Origin: Calvatia gigantea
Lineage: Eukaryota > Basidiomycota > Agaricomycetes > Agaricales > Lycoperdaceae
Assembly (NCBI GenBank): GCA_025093985.1
Contig: JACAAK010000003.1
Coordinates: 620,001-684,000 of the forward strand
DNA length: 64,000 bases
Direction: 5' to 3'
Below are positions 32,579 through 42,485 of the stretch, in pieces; positions within the stretch are counted from its first letter, which is position 1, and each line of letters opens with the position of its first letter. A program made the position numbers and the translations under genes. A model generated the notes under the pieces. It searched no databases, was not told the origin of the DNA, and saw only the letters and a program-made list of their open reading frames with translations.

Positions 32579-32808
32579 TGTTAAGACGAGTACACCACGG
32601 TAGCTCTACGCTAGTGGCGGAGGGGAGTCGTACTCACTGGGTTTGTGTAGTATGCGTATATTCTTTAGACAATACAGTCTATCTCTTGCCCATCATTCCT
32701 CTACGATATCCTCTAGCTACAGTCTATAACGCACATCTCAACAAACCCAGTGAGTACGACTCCCCTCCGCCACTAGCGTAGAGCTACCGTAGTGTACTCG
32801 TCTTAACA
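32579..32808 (-). repeat. Abnormal 5' end of copia A1: palindromic U5
   Basis: Positions 32,579-32,646 equal the first 68 bp of the 3' LTR as read on the plus strand. From 32,646 on, the sequence is the reverse complement of 26,178-26,340. The block therefore starts TGTTAAGACG and ends CGTCTTAACA, with two arms of about 68 bp around a loop of about 95 bp. Only about one base is shared at the junction, and the arms show one mismatch. The target duplication CCTCA follows directly at 32,809. Confidence 0.95.
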
Positions 32809-34006
32809 CCTCAGGCACTGAGGGAGAAGGGAGAAGCTTCAGTATCATCTTTTGGGGGGAACTCGATGCATCAATCACAGTTTAGCCACTTGGGTACACA
32901 TCTAAATCTCGTGGTGGGTTGCCCCATGACACTTTAATCACTTAGAGATGTCCACAATGGACACAAGGGTGTGAGTATCTAGAATCAAGGTGGCACTGCC
33001 AGAAATATAACCTCCACAGGTCAGATGTGATCATTCTAGAACCCTCATTTCTGCCACCAAGATCATTATTAACACTTTGGCAAGAAAGTGTGGGATTCTT
33101 GATGTGAAATATCAGTGAGGCTGATCATAAAGGCTGAGAAGATAACTTGTTCAAGGTGACCATATTGACTCATCAGTGCTTGAAATTGCCAGGCTGCCAG
33201 ATCGTTCACTGACTCTTATTGGTCCCTGTTTTAACCCCTCTGGTCTTGTCCCACTGGCAATGATCCTCATTTCCCACAATATGAGCACACTGGCAGAGCA
33301 CTTGTGTCCCCCCAAATCATCCCAGATCAACTACACCTCTACCACCATGCCCAGCACTCTCATACTGGCCTTTGTAACCTGTGGGTTTACTATCTCCAGA
33401 AATATCAGTGCTTGAACATGGTCATACTCTGATCCCCAAGCACTGAAAAGAGCAAACTTGCACATGACATTAGGGCCACCCACTGGGAAACACCAAAAAT
33501 CACATACCACACAAATGACATCTTCAAAATTTCAAGGAATAATTACCACCACCCCTACCACCTCGCAGTGGTAATGGAACGATAACGGTGGTGCTGAGAG
33601 TCTTCTGGTAATAGAATGTCAATGGATAGCAGTCCATCCCATAGGTGCTCAATGTTGATTGGGAGCCAATGGTTCAAATGAAGAGTCAGGGTTGTGCCTT
33701 TTGGAAGGGAGGCCCATTCACAACGTTACGATTCCGTCCTCGCAATTTGATTCAATAGATACCCCATTAACTTGGGACATATAAATATGCACACTAGGAT
33801 TAGGTGGCTAGAGGCTCGTGTAGTTTCTAGGATAAGGGCCGGGAAAAAGGGGGGCAAAAAGAGGAAGGCGAAGCCCCACCAAGAACCAAAATCACCAACT
33901 CCAATCGCCCTCAAAAGAACCATCAAAGCGTACGGGCTTACTCAATCGCGGGTTAACTGCATTTCACGATCTTGAGAGTCCTGGTTTTTTGTCGTCAATA
34001 TTCGTT
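32809..34006. other. CpG-poor to normal transition, no clear gene
   Basis: Until about 33,540 the DNA is CpG-poor like the block left of the transposons; after that CpG returns. The piece 33,560-33,720 (CGCAGTGGTAATGG ... GGTGGTGCTGAGAG) resembles 10,228-10,275 in CpG-depleted form. Short open stretches at 33,176-33,412 and 33,772-33,972 show no family features. Confidence 0.5.
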
Positions 34007-34703
34007 TTAACACTGCAGTGAGGACGAGACGATGCTCCATTCATCTGAGCTGCTTCTTTTTGCTTCCACTTTGTCCTCCATTGCAAAAGTATTCTTAGAG
34101 CTGCGATCAAAGCACCCCAGATAGGCATTAATATCGGTTGGATTGTGCGAGAATGTGGTCAAGGTCTTTGTAGTAGTGGCGTGCAGTCCAGTAGGTGTGC
34201 CCTGTTCGGACGAATTTATGGCCCAAATCAAAGTCAATTCTGTAAGAGTGTTGCAGAAGTCGGGGACGTCGGTTTCAAGTGGTAGGAGAGGTCCAATTGA
34301 TTTGCGACCCCGATGTAGCTGGAAACTAGTATGCCCGTTGTCATTCTCCAGCTGCGAGTTCAAATGGTCCATCAAGAGCCGATGTCTCTGAAGTTGGTGC
34401 ATGAAACCAAAAAAGAGGGGTAAAGGGAGGATTAGATGGGGACGTCAAAGTTTCAGGTGGGGTATACAGGTACAAATGTGAAGGAGTGGGCGGATCTGGT
34501 GACTCCGACGTGGGGCAGCCGGAAGCCCGAAATCGCATGGAGCTGGCCTTTCTTTCTTGCCGCCTTTCGTGAAAAAGTAAGTTGTCTATAGGAAAAGGAA
34601 TAACAAGGGTGAAAGGGTGGGCATCCGTGTCTCCATGGACTAAGCTGAAGTTGCCTCCGGTGATGGAGAAATTTCTTGTGTTGGTGAGGCTGAACAAGCA
34701 CAT
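34007..34703 (-). CDS. Motif-family gene 1 (possibly broken)
   Basis: The chosen start MCLFSLTNT (34,703) has a good ACCATG context; an alternative ATG lies 24 bp upstream, and a TATA box (CTATATAG) is at about 34,731-34,740. The product begins with the shared motif RNFSITGGNFSLVHGDTD and continues with a basic, then Pro/Ser/Thr-rich part. Near 34,400 the coding frame changes: the second part (HRLLMDHLNSQLEND ... DVPDFCNTLTELTLIW, to 34,007) lies in another frame. I found no intron with a standard acceptor that joins them; a donor at about 34,448 with a GAG acceptor would work. Otherwise it is a frameshifted pseudogene. The second part has a CpG-depleted duplicate at 10,270-10,590. Function unknown; see the three paralogues further right. 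Confidence 0.5.
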
Positions 34704-34744
34704 GGTGTTTGTGGGTAGTGAAATCATCCCAGCTATATAGATTT

Positions 34745-36400
34745 TATAACTCAGCAGGTATTACTTATGGGAATCAAGCTTGTGGTATTGTTTGATAGCA
34801 AGTTAAACTATCCGTTCACGGTGGGTTTCTGAGAATGGACGCAGCGGCGAGGTGTAACGTCGATGTGAGACGTTGTTCAACTCATCATCTATCATCATCT
34901 ACGATGTCAATGAAAGTTCAGGATCTCGGTAATGCGTTGAGTGGAAGTTGCATCTTTTCCATTTGTTCCGTCCGCCTCTTCGGATGTGCTAAGTTAGAGC
35001 CAGCTACCTAGTCCCTAGCAACGAGTGTCAGCCTGACTGGGGAGTTTCAAGACTTGTCGTCTCCATTTCCCTGCCCCTCCCTCGGTGTCTTCCTGCCCCC
35101 GTCGTCGCGTTGCATGACTCGGGGGAAAGCTTTATTCTCACACGGGCAATGAGATTTCTGGCCTAAACCTACTCAGAGAGATTAGAATCTTCAAATTTTT
35201 GCTCGAGTTGGGTTAGGTAGCTCGAGCGGTCCCGCTATGAGTTATTTTTCACTTAAGACAGCCTTGTCAACTTCTGGCTACAGTTAACTCTCTAATAAAT
35301 ATTAATAACCACAGTCTCTAGTGGCCCGTGGCCTTTCTCATCCACGAGTGGGTTAAAAGAATTTCTCCCCCCACAACTGATAATTTTATACTGAAGTTAT
35401 CAGCTACATATGGTCCCCGAGAATATGCGAGCGCTTTCAACCAGTCCCAGTGACGCCCGTGATCCGATACTTAGAGCAATCACCCGAATTCTGCCGGGTC
35501 AATGGGACACTCTTTCATTGGGACAGCAAAGTCAAACCGTAGCTTTGGGCTCAACCTTGGCAACCAATCGGAATTAAAGTTTTTTGAGGCTGGAACCTGA
35601 CTCCGCCCGTCCCGTTGACGTTTCTCCGAGCCAAACATAGACTCCAGGTCGTTGATACTCTCTTAGAAAAAAATCTGCCACAGGACCGTAGGGAGGGGGT
35701 TAAGAAACAGCCGATTGTAAGTTCTCAGGAGGTTGTTAGAACAAGCCGTCAACGAAGATTTGTGCGTTCTTGAGAATCAGAGTCCGACCATCAGCCACAT
35801 TCTCCGTTTTTTAAGAGGTGTGACGTAGTGGAAGACTGTGGCGGTATTGCCTTTCGTGAACCTGTTTACCTATAACTCCGTGGTGAATCGATTTTACTGC
35901 ATGGTCGGGGTGGGGCGCTGGGCTGTACGGCGGGGCGATGATGCATTATTGACGTTTTGACACGCCGGGGAGGGGGGGTTGACGTGAGCTGTCGTGGGAA
36001 AAGCTGTGTTACTCGGGATCCGCCAGTCCAACGTGGACTTTACGTGTTGGCGTTGTTGTCTGCGTTGACGAAAATGGCGTCCCTTCACTGATTTGCAAGG
36101 TACTCGTTTCCTTTTATTGTTGTTGTCGGTGTGCTGCTACCCTCTGGTATCCAGTCGGTCTCGAGTTGTGTACTCGGGTTGTTTCCTGCTCTGCGCTGTT
36201 CGGCTGCGCTCGACTGCGCTTGACTGAACGTATGAGCATTTAGATCCCACGCTTGTACCGCCTCCAGCCCTTCATTCGACATCTCCCATTGTTCTAAAGT
36301 AGGTGCTTATGCACAGGATTACTCGGTCGCCTGAGGCTCTGGGTCATTGAAATGCTGTTAAGTGCACGTGTATCACTGCCTCCAGATACCTAATGCTAGG
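34745..36400. other. Intergenic DNA, one doubtful ORF pair
   Basis: No convincing gene is visible. On the minus strand 36,282-36,085 (MSNEGLEAVQAWDLN, Gln/Thr-rich) and 36,088-35,894 (Arg/Pro-rich) are adjacent open frames of about 65 residues. They overlap by a few bases and lie divergently to the gene at 36,459. They could be a short spliced gene or chance. The rest (34,745-35,890) holds nothing I recognise. Confidence 0.35.
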
Positions 36401-36405
36401 CCTCC

Positions 36406-36415
36406 CTATAAATGG
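36406..36415 (+). promoter_or_regulatory. TATA box of motif-family gene 2
   Basis: CTATAAATGG lies about 45 bp before the ATG at 36,459, within a short pyrimidine/CA-rich leader. The spacing suits a fungal core promoter. Confidence 0.5.
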
Positions 36416-36458
36416 CTCGGATAACTTCACCCAGAGGACATCCTCACCTACAACCACC

Positions 36459-38209
36459 ATGGCCGGAGTCAACTTCAGGGGAGCCAAATACTTCTCCATC
36501 AACGGGGGAAACTTCTCCGAGGTCGGAGGCAATATGAACACCTACCATATCAACGGGGCAGGAGGCATGCCTTCTGCGCAAGCTTTCTCCGAACTTCCTG
36601 GTGTTCATGAAAGCTCACGCGAGAGGAAGGCAAGGCTCCGGCAGCATTACCAACAAGGCCTTCTCCCAAGTGCCTCAATTCGGCCTGTTTCTGAATCCGG
36701 GTCGTCTGGATCGTCCACCACTTCTTCAGGCGGGTATCGGCCTGCTACATCTTGGTCTCCTGTGGCCTCTACCACCCCTTCTACCCAGCACGTACCTATC
36801 TCTCGTGCTTCACCTTCATCTTCTCCGGCTCGTGGACCCTCCTCGACAATGAGCACCCCGGCCGCATCGACATACCACTCCCCCACTGGGAGTAATTCCT
36901 CTCTAGGCTCCGATGTCTCAGAGTTGGGCGACAACTCTGTCCCATCAAGGTACTCGACTCCAGACACATCCGCCGATGAGACCCACCTGGGCCCATCCAT
37001 TCCTCCAGAACAACCCCTGGACCAACTCTCACCTTTGACTAACTCTCTCGGCCTCAGCCGCTTCACGCCGGCCAACCAGTTCCAACCTCTCGTACCTCCA
37101 TCCGAGATTGCCACGCCCCGAACGCATTATCCTGAGGTATGTACCATAGGTCTCGGTTACTTAGTACAACCCAAAGTCTCAACGTACGATCGCAGATCCG
37201 AAATCCGAGCAGAGCGCAATCGCGAGCCTCGACGTACAACCCAGCCCAAGTGACCCATACCTCCATGTCCTCTCCCCCTCCTCCAGTCTTACCGAGACCT
37301 GGAAGCCTTGCAGGTGAACGGGAACTAGGTCCTCCACCCCCAGTTCCTCCGCGTCCTACCTTCATCTCCCCACCACCACATCACGCAACGCCTGCTCCTG
37401 CAACGCCTCAGATTCTGCCGTCTACAACACCGGCCCTCTCTGATATTGAAGACCCCTCTGCACGTTTTGCGCGTCTCCAGGCGCAACGTCAGACTAAGGG
37501 GTACCCTTCCGGACTCGGCGAAAACGTGACCTACACTCCCTCACCTTTTAATGCACCTCGTGCTCTGCCTCCACCTCCACAAACTCCCGGGCTGGATGCG
37601 AACCCGGAGGCCAACTTTGGTGTACTCCAACGAACGTTCACACACAGGAATGATTTGCAGATTTACCCTACTACTCCCTCCTCGACGATTTGCTCCCCCA
37701 CCAGCCCCCCGCCCATTGCCATGCGGCCCTTGCCGTCCGTTAGCCCTACTCCCATCCCTTCTGTTTTAGGTTCCCCGGAACCCAGTAACGCTGCTCCACA
37801 AGCTCAAGGCCAAACGGGCTGGATCTCAAACTGGGCACACGACGTTCGACCTGGACGATCTGAGCGTGACGAAGGTTACCCTGCTCCTGCTAGAGAAGGC
37901 TTCACTGTACGCCGCCCTGGGGAGCATCCGCCTCACTATCACGACAACCAACGTCAGCAAATTCAACAACCACAGCCTCCGTATCAACATCAGGCTTCTC
38001 CCTTCCACATTCCCGCATCCCCGGCGTATCCCCAGTACTCCCCACAGTGGGGCCCCCCTAGCTACCTGAATAACCACCCCAACCCGAACCTCTCGCGATA
38101 TTCGCAACAACAACACCCACCTCAAGGTCATTATCAGAACCGCTATGAAGATCAGGGTCATGGATACCCAGGGGCGCCGTTCAGCTTCCCGGCTCCAAGC
38201 CCATTTTGA
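36459..38209 (+). CDS. Motif-family gene 2, 563 aa, one intron
   Basis: Exon 1 is 36,459-37,136 (226 codons), the intron 37,137-37,195 (GTATGT...CGCAG, 59 bp) and exon 2 37,196-38,209; both exons are in phase 0. The start sits in ACCACCATGGCC. Residues 8-31 hold the family motif (KYFSINGGNFSEVGGN). A basic stretch follows (ESSRERKARLRQHYQQ), then a long Ser/Thr/Pro-rich disordered region. The conserved block SPLTNSLGLSRFTPAN comes just before the intron. Exon 2 encodes a Pro-rich region with PPPPVLPRPG- and PPPPVPPRP-type SH3-ligand-like runs and a Gln/His/Tyr/Pro-rich end. There is no catalytic domain, signal peptide or membrane segment. Gene 3 (39,281) and gene 4 (47,867) share the motif, the block and the intron position. 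The role is unknown; the motif looks like a short beta-strand/glycine-turn unit. Confidence 0.85.
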
Positions 38210-39280
38210 GCATGGACCCTGCGACTGCAGTGCGTCGTGCTGTTGGGTTTGGGCTTCGGTGTCATTCTCCCTCCGAGTCGTCTACCCTCGCGGTTGCCGT
38301 TGGGTTGTTGGTTGTTGCTCTCGTCGTAGACTCCACGTGGCATCGGGGATAGATCCCTTCCGTTTTGCTAATACTTCTCCTCTTTGAGTTATTATCCCTG
38401 CTGGTATCATTGGTTCATGTGCCTCTCTCGCTCGCGCCCCAATCTAATGTCACTCTTGAAAATAACAAAAAATACTTTGATATTAGATGTACTTATATTC
38501 ATGACTCGCGGACTTTATCAAACTTCATGTGGTATACCCTCACCTCGGCTCTGTTTTCGGAAATGGCTTTCTGTTCGTTTGATTGCTGTGGGAGTCTGGT
38601 ATTAGCTGTTCAGTGTGCGTAATAGGGGTTTAATCTTATCAGTATGTATTAGTAGCTACCCCTTTGCGCATTGTAACAGAGGTTTCTATTCGAAGAAGCT
38701 CTCACGAGCTTGACCCAGTATACTGCAAAAGACATTCTTAGAAGGCACTGCCAGCGACATAGGATCTAGGCAGTGACTGAGCTTCTCATTCCGTGATATA
38801 CGGCAGCTGTGCATGTCAATGCCAAGGCCCAAGTGTTCCTAACGAACTTTTGTAAGGCATGTAAGTTCGCTAAGATGCGGAGGGCCCGAGAAATGCCGTC
38901 AACCGAACTATGATTCACACATTCGCCGAGTGAGCAACCCAATGGCAACACCCTTTAGGTGACTAATAAGGATGGCGATTGCGATAGAGTGCTGCCTCGC
39001 AGTCCGGCCCTCTGGCCCAGTTCGTCATCTTCGATACCGGCCTCGCCGGGAAATCGTCAGGTCCATCATCTGAAATGAAGGAATCTTGCGAGAGCCCACA
39101 TACCCAGCCGTTCTGCGCGTGTTGCACAGGGTGAGGGTAAGACGATAAGATATGATCTGGTCTGGGATGACTCGGGTTGCTGTTAAGCGGCCGTGCAACC
39201 GCTTTTTTATTTGCGAAGTACTTAAGGAGGCCCTGCGCCAAATCGCCTTCAGTTTCCGCGATAACTTGAACAACTCTATC
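38210..39280. other. Intergenic DNA, no gene seen
   Basis: This stretch separates gene 2 and gene 3. T-rich sequence at 38,450-38,600 fits a 3' region of gene 2. A CTTTTTTATTTG pyrimidine run about 75 bp before the next ATG may be part of the promoter of gene 3. Confidence 0.5.
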
Positions 39281-40912
39281 ATGTCCTACCCAATTTCTTT
39301 CGAGCGTGCGTCCAACTTCACGATTGAAGGCGCCAACTTTGGGAAGGTGGGGGGCGATTACACAACCCTAACCCTGAATGGCTCGGACTTGGGATCTTTG
39401 ATTCCTTCGAACAACTCACATCAACACAATCGAAAACGCCGCTCGAAGGCCAGAGGCCAGAGACCTCAAGAACCTACTGCTGCGCCTTCGACTCCTCGCT
39501 CACACGTGCCATCGTCTACTGCCCGATCCCCGGGCCCGAGCTTTTCTGGTCCCCCGGATTTCCGGTTCCCGCACTACGAGAACAATGATAACAGGCCCTA
39601 TTACTCAACGCCTGTCCCGTCCGTGGACCGCCGTCAGCCAATTCCTACCCCCAGTCCTCCCATTCCTGCAGTTCATCAACATCCCTTCGATGAACTTTCC
39701 CCTTTGACTGACGCTCCCGGATTACATCGGTTTACACCTTCAAACCGATCCCAGGCGACCACACCTCGCCCCGAAACACAGGACATTCCCTATTCCGAGG
39801 TACGTGCCGTGCGTCTTGCTTATCTCCATACGTGTCCTGACTCCACCCCGTCCTCGTTGTCGTAGGCTCAGTCTAGTGTATACGAACCGAAGACACCAGC
39901 TCACTCCACGGGCTCTGTCCGAACATGGCATTCGACCTTCGAACGCCCTCAGAACCCTTCTCCCCCCAGCTTTTACTCGTACACGTCCCCACCGACTAAC
40001 TATCCCCAACATCCAACGCGAAACCTAAACAACACAAATTTTTCCAGCGCTGCATCAACACATTCCACCGCCTCAGCATCCCACTATACCCAATCCAGAT
40101 CCCCACGTAATTCTGTCCAATCTCATCGATCCCCCCCAGCCCAATTTATATCCCCCGCCCACCATGTTCATGTGGCAAGGACACATACAGATCCTACTCC
40201 CGCATCCGAGCCGAAGACACCAACCCACTCCACGGACTCTGTCCGAACGTGGCATTTGCCCTCCGAACGCCCTCAAAACCCCTCGCCCTCAAGCTTTTAC
40301 TCATACGCGTCCCCACCAACCGACTATCCCCAACATCCAACGCAAAACCTAAATACCACCCCAAATCCTTCCCCTCGTCCTCGCTCCAGTGCCACATCAC
40401 GTTACACCACTTCGCCATCTCATGGCGCCCAATTCATGTCCCCACGTAACTCTGTCGGATCTCGTCCATCCCCGCCTATCCCGTTCCTATCCCCTACCCC
40501 TCGGGTTCATGTGACGGGGACACATGCCGACCTCACACCCGCCGAAGCTGTTCGAGCGCACTGGACAGCTCTCTATCCTCCCACAGTTCGCGACAACTCG
40601 CCTCATGACGTCAGACGTAATGTCCCAGAGGCTTCATATACCTCAGATCCCATGGCAACAGATACTGTCAACGTCAACCTCGGTCATAGCAATTTTCATC
40701 TCGGGGGAAGTTATGGACCTGAACCTCGAGGCTATCGTAATTATCACACAAGCTATTATGAGCAACTACCCCCACAGCCTCCTAGATCTACACCTAGGTC
40801 CACCCACCCAAGTATGCATCCTAATGTGTCGTGGGGCTATATCCCTCAACAACAGTCCTCCACACCGCCACTTCGTTATCCGAGGGACAGTTGTGCGCGC
40901 GTGATGGCCTAG
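39281..40912 (+). CDS. Motif-family gene 3, 521 aa, internal duplication
   Basis: Exon 1 is 39,281-39,799 (173 codons), the intron 39,800-39,865 (GTACGT...GTCGTAG, 66 bp) and exon 2 39,866-40,912, all phase 0. The start MSYPISFERASNF is followed by the motif SNFTIEGANFGKVGGDYTT, a basic linker (HNRKRRSKARGQR) and a Ser/Pro-rich tail. The block ELSPLTDAPGLHRFTPSN precedes the intron. Exon 2 contains a 324-bp, 108-codon tandem duplication (units at 39,887 and 40,211). It is followed by a conserved block THADLTPAEAVRAHWTALYP that gene 4 shares. Near the C-terminus NLGHSNFHLGGSYG echoes the N-terminal motif. No enzyme domain or membrane segment is present. Function unknown. Confidence 0.85.
39887..40534 (+). 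repeat. Tandem 324-bp in-frame duplication
   Basis: Both units begin CCGAAGACACCA (39,887 and 40,211), exactly 324 bp apart, and stay similar through ERPQNPSPxSFYSY and YPQHPT to the VHV.xTHxD segment. The paralogue at 48,429 has a single copy, so the duplication arose in this gene. Confidence 0.85.
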
Positions 40913-41258
40913 TCGTGGGGACGCTGGGGCGTTGCTTGTGTTCTCGGTAAGGTGGTGCACTTTCGTGCACGAGGCGGAAGAGGGTATCGCCAAGATGAGG
41001 GAGATTTCCTTACACGGCCAACATGCACGCAAGTTTGTCCAAAGTTGGCGTGACAAAGACATGCATACATTCGGTTCCATATCCACAAATACCATATGCC
41101 GGCATCTGTACGGAAGCCCATACGGACCAGGTCAAACTTTGCATGGAGCGAGCTGTATATGGCTTGTGGCCGGGGGCCTGGAACCCTGTTACTCCCTAGC
41201 AGTGACTGAAGAGCCTCTTTTGCTTTTGTTTCCCTGCCTGATTTTTAGCTTGTGGTTA

Positions 41259-42067
41259 CGGAAGCTCATACGGACCAGGTCAAACTTTGCATGTAGCGAG
41301 CTGTATATGGCTTGTGGCTGGGGGCCTGGAACCCCGTTACTCCCTAGCAGTGACTAAGAGCCTCTTTTGCTTTTGTTCCCTGCCTGATTTTTAGCTTGCG
41401 GTGCATTTCCAGCTTATTCAGCCCGAGACGGCAACCAGGCCCCGGCGGTCGCAGTGCCAACCAATAATGATTATCTAAGCTCACAGCCTAATAGCTCAAG
41501 ACTCAATGTCAACATCCTGTGGTAAGCTTCGACCACCGGTGTTCCGGAGTGATGTCGATGATTGTGAAGAGATCTTGGAGCTCCATAAATTTTCGCGGAA
41601 TGGTTGTAAAGAAGGCAGCAGATCATTCCATGGAATGCTCCTTCTCAAGTAGGGCTAGCGACGGTGTGTGCTTGAGAATAATGGCAAGGAAGGTAAGAGG
41701 GATAGTAAGATAGGGATTTAGGCTTGATCTGGCATATCCTGCGGGCTTTCTAGTCGGATTTTGCAAGACGAAACTGAGCATGGAGAAAGTTAGCTGGAAG
41801 GCTTTTTCTGAATGAGGGTGGTGTTCCGGTATGTAAGCATCAGCCTCGGAGAGCGTTGGGGAGACCTGGGCAGGCCTGTGGCTGGATGAACCACTTGCCG
41901 GTGTGTGCCGGAATTACGATGCGTCTCCTCGAAGAATACTGTGAAAATGACAATGGAATGGACATGTGAGGAGTTTGTGTGACAAGGGGTGAAACCGAAA
42001 ATTACGGGAGTAGGACCAGATCAGTGATTTCGTCATGAAAGTTTAACCTGGTCCATATGGGCTTCCG
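41259..42067. mobile_element. Inner MITE-like copy, about 809 bp
   Basis: The copy is bounded by the same terminal inverted repeats as the outer element and by TA on each side (41,257-41,258 and 42,068-42,069). The internal sequence has no convincing frame, so it is probably non-autonomous. Confidence 0.5.
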
Positions 42068-42243
42068 TAGGCATCATCGATAATTGGAATGCCACAACCT
42101 CGCGGTCAAAAGTCAAGATAAATTTCATGTTAACTGAAGAGGGTCCCGAGGCTGCAAATCAGCGAAGATTAAATATTAATGACACCAGCATCAACCTGAA
42201 CAACGTTATTTGCACCTATCTCCGCCACCAGTGCCTGTCTAAG

Positions 42244-42400
42244 CCAGTTGTCCCCAGTGATGTGATACACTGTGCCAACAAGTTGATGTGACATAGGTCA
42301 TATCGAAATCATATCGATCTCAAAAAGTGTAAAGTGTGTCATGTTGAAGTCCACACTTTTTGGATTCAATATAATATTGATATGAATAGTGCCGCATCAC
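42244..42400. repeat. Short hairpin repeat H, copy 1
   Basis: CAAAAAGTGT (42,321-42,330) pairs with ACACTTTTTG (42,353-42,362), and CATATCGA-type words flank it. A second copy lies at 49,444-49,570 with the same order of words (GGTCATATCGA, AAAAAGTGTA, GTTGAAG/ATTGAAG, ACACTTTTT, GATATCAA/GATATGAA). It is a small dispersed MITE-like family. Confidence 0.55.
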
Positions 42401-42485
42401 CTGTCAACGCAATGGATAGCAAATAAGGGTCTGTCCGCTTCAGATGTCAACACTAGTCACATACAGAGGGTTAATCGAGTGTTGC

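Larger units (their letters stand above)
26178..32808 (-). mobile_element. Apparently intact copia element A1
   Basis: This Ty1/copia element has one uninterrupted Gag-Pol frame, a normal 3' LTR (26,178-26,586), a polypurine tract, a leader with a primer-binding site, and the target duplication CCTCA at 26,173-26,177 and 32,809-32,813. It lies 45 bp from the end of copia A2. The right end is abnormal: instead of a full 5' LTR it carries 68 bp of U5 joined to an inverted 163-bp LTR segment. The Gag-Pol frame and exact duplications indicate recent insertion. The missing U3 on the 5' side means the copy probably lacks its own promoter. Confidence 0.9.

Noticed and set aside
32579..32808. The palindrome as a stand-alone foldback element
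   Set aside because: Both arms are LTR sequence of the adjoining element and the target duplication pairs with the far end of that element, so it is the element's own terminus.
36647..37114. A 155-residue open frame on the minus strand
   Set aside because: It is antisense to exon 1 of motif-family gene 2, whose splice structure, paralogues and start context are far more convincing.
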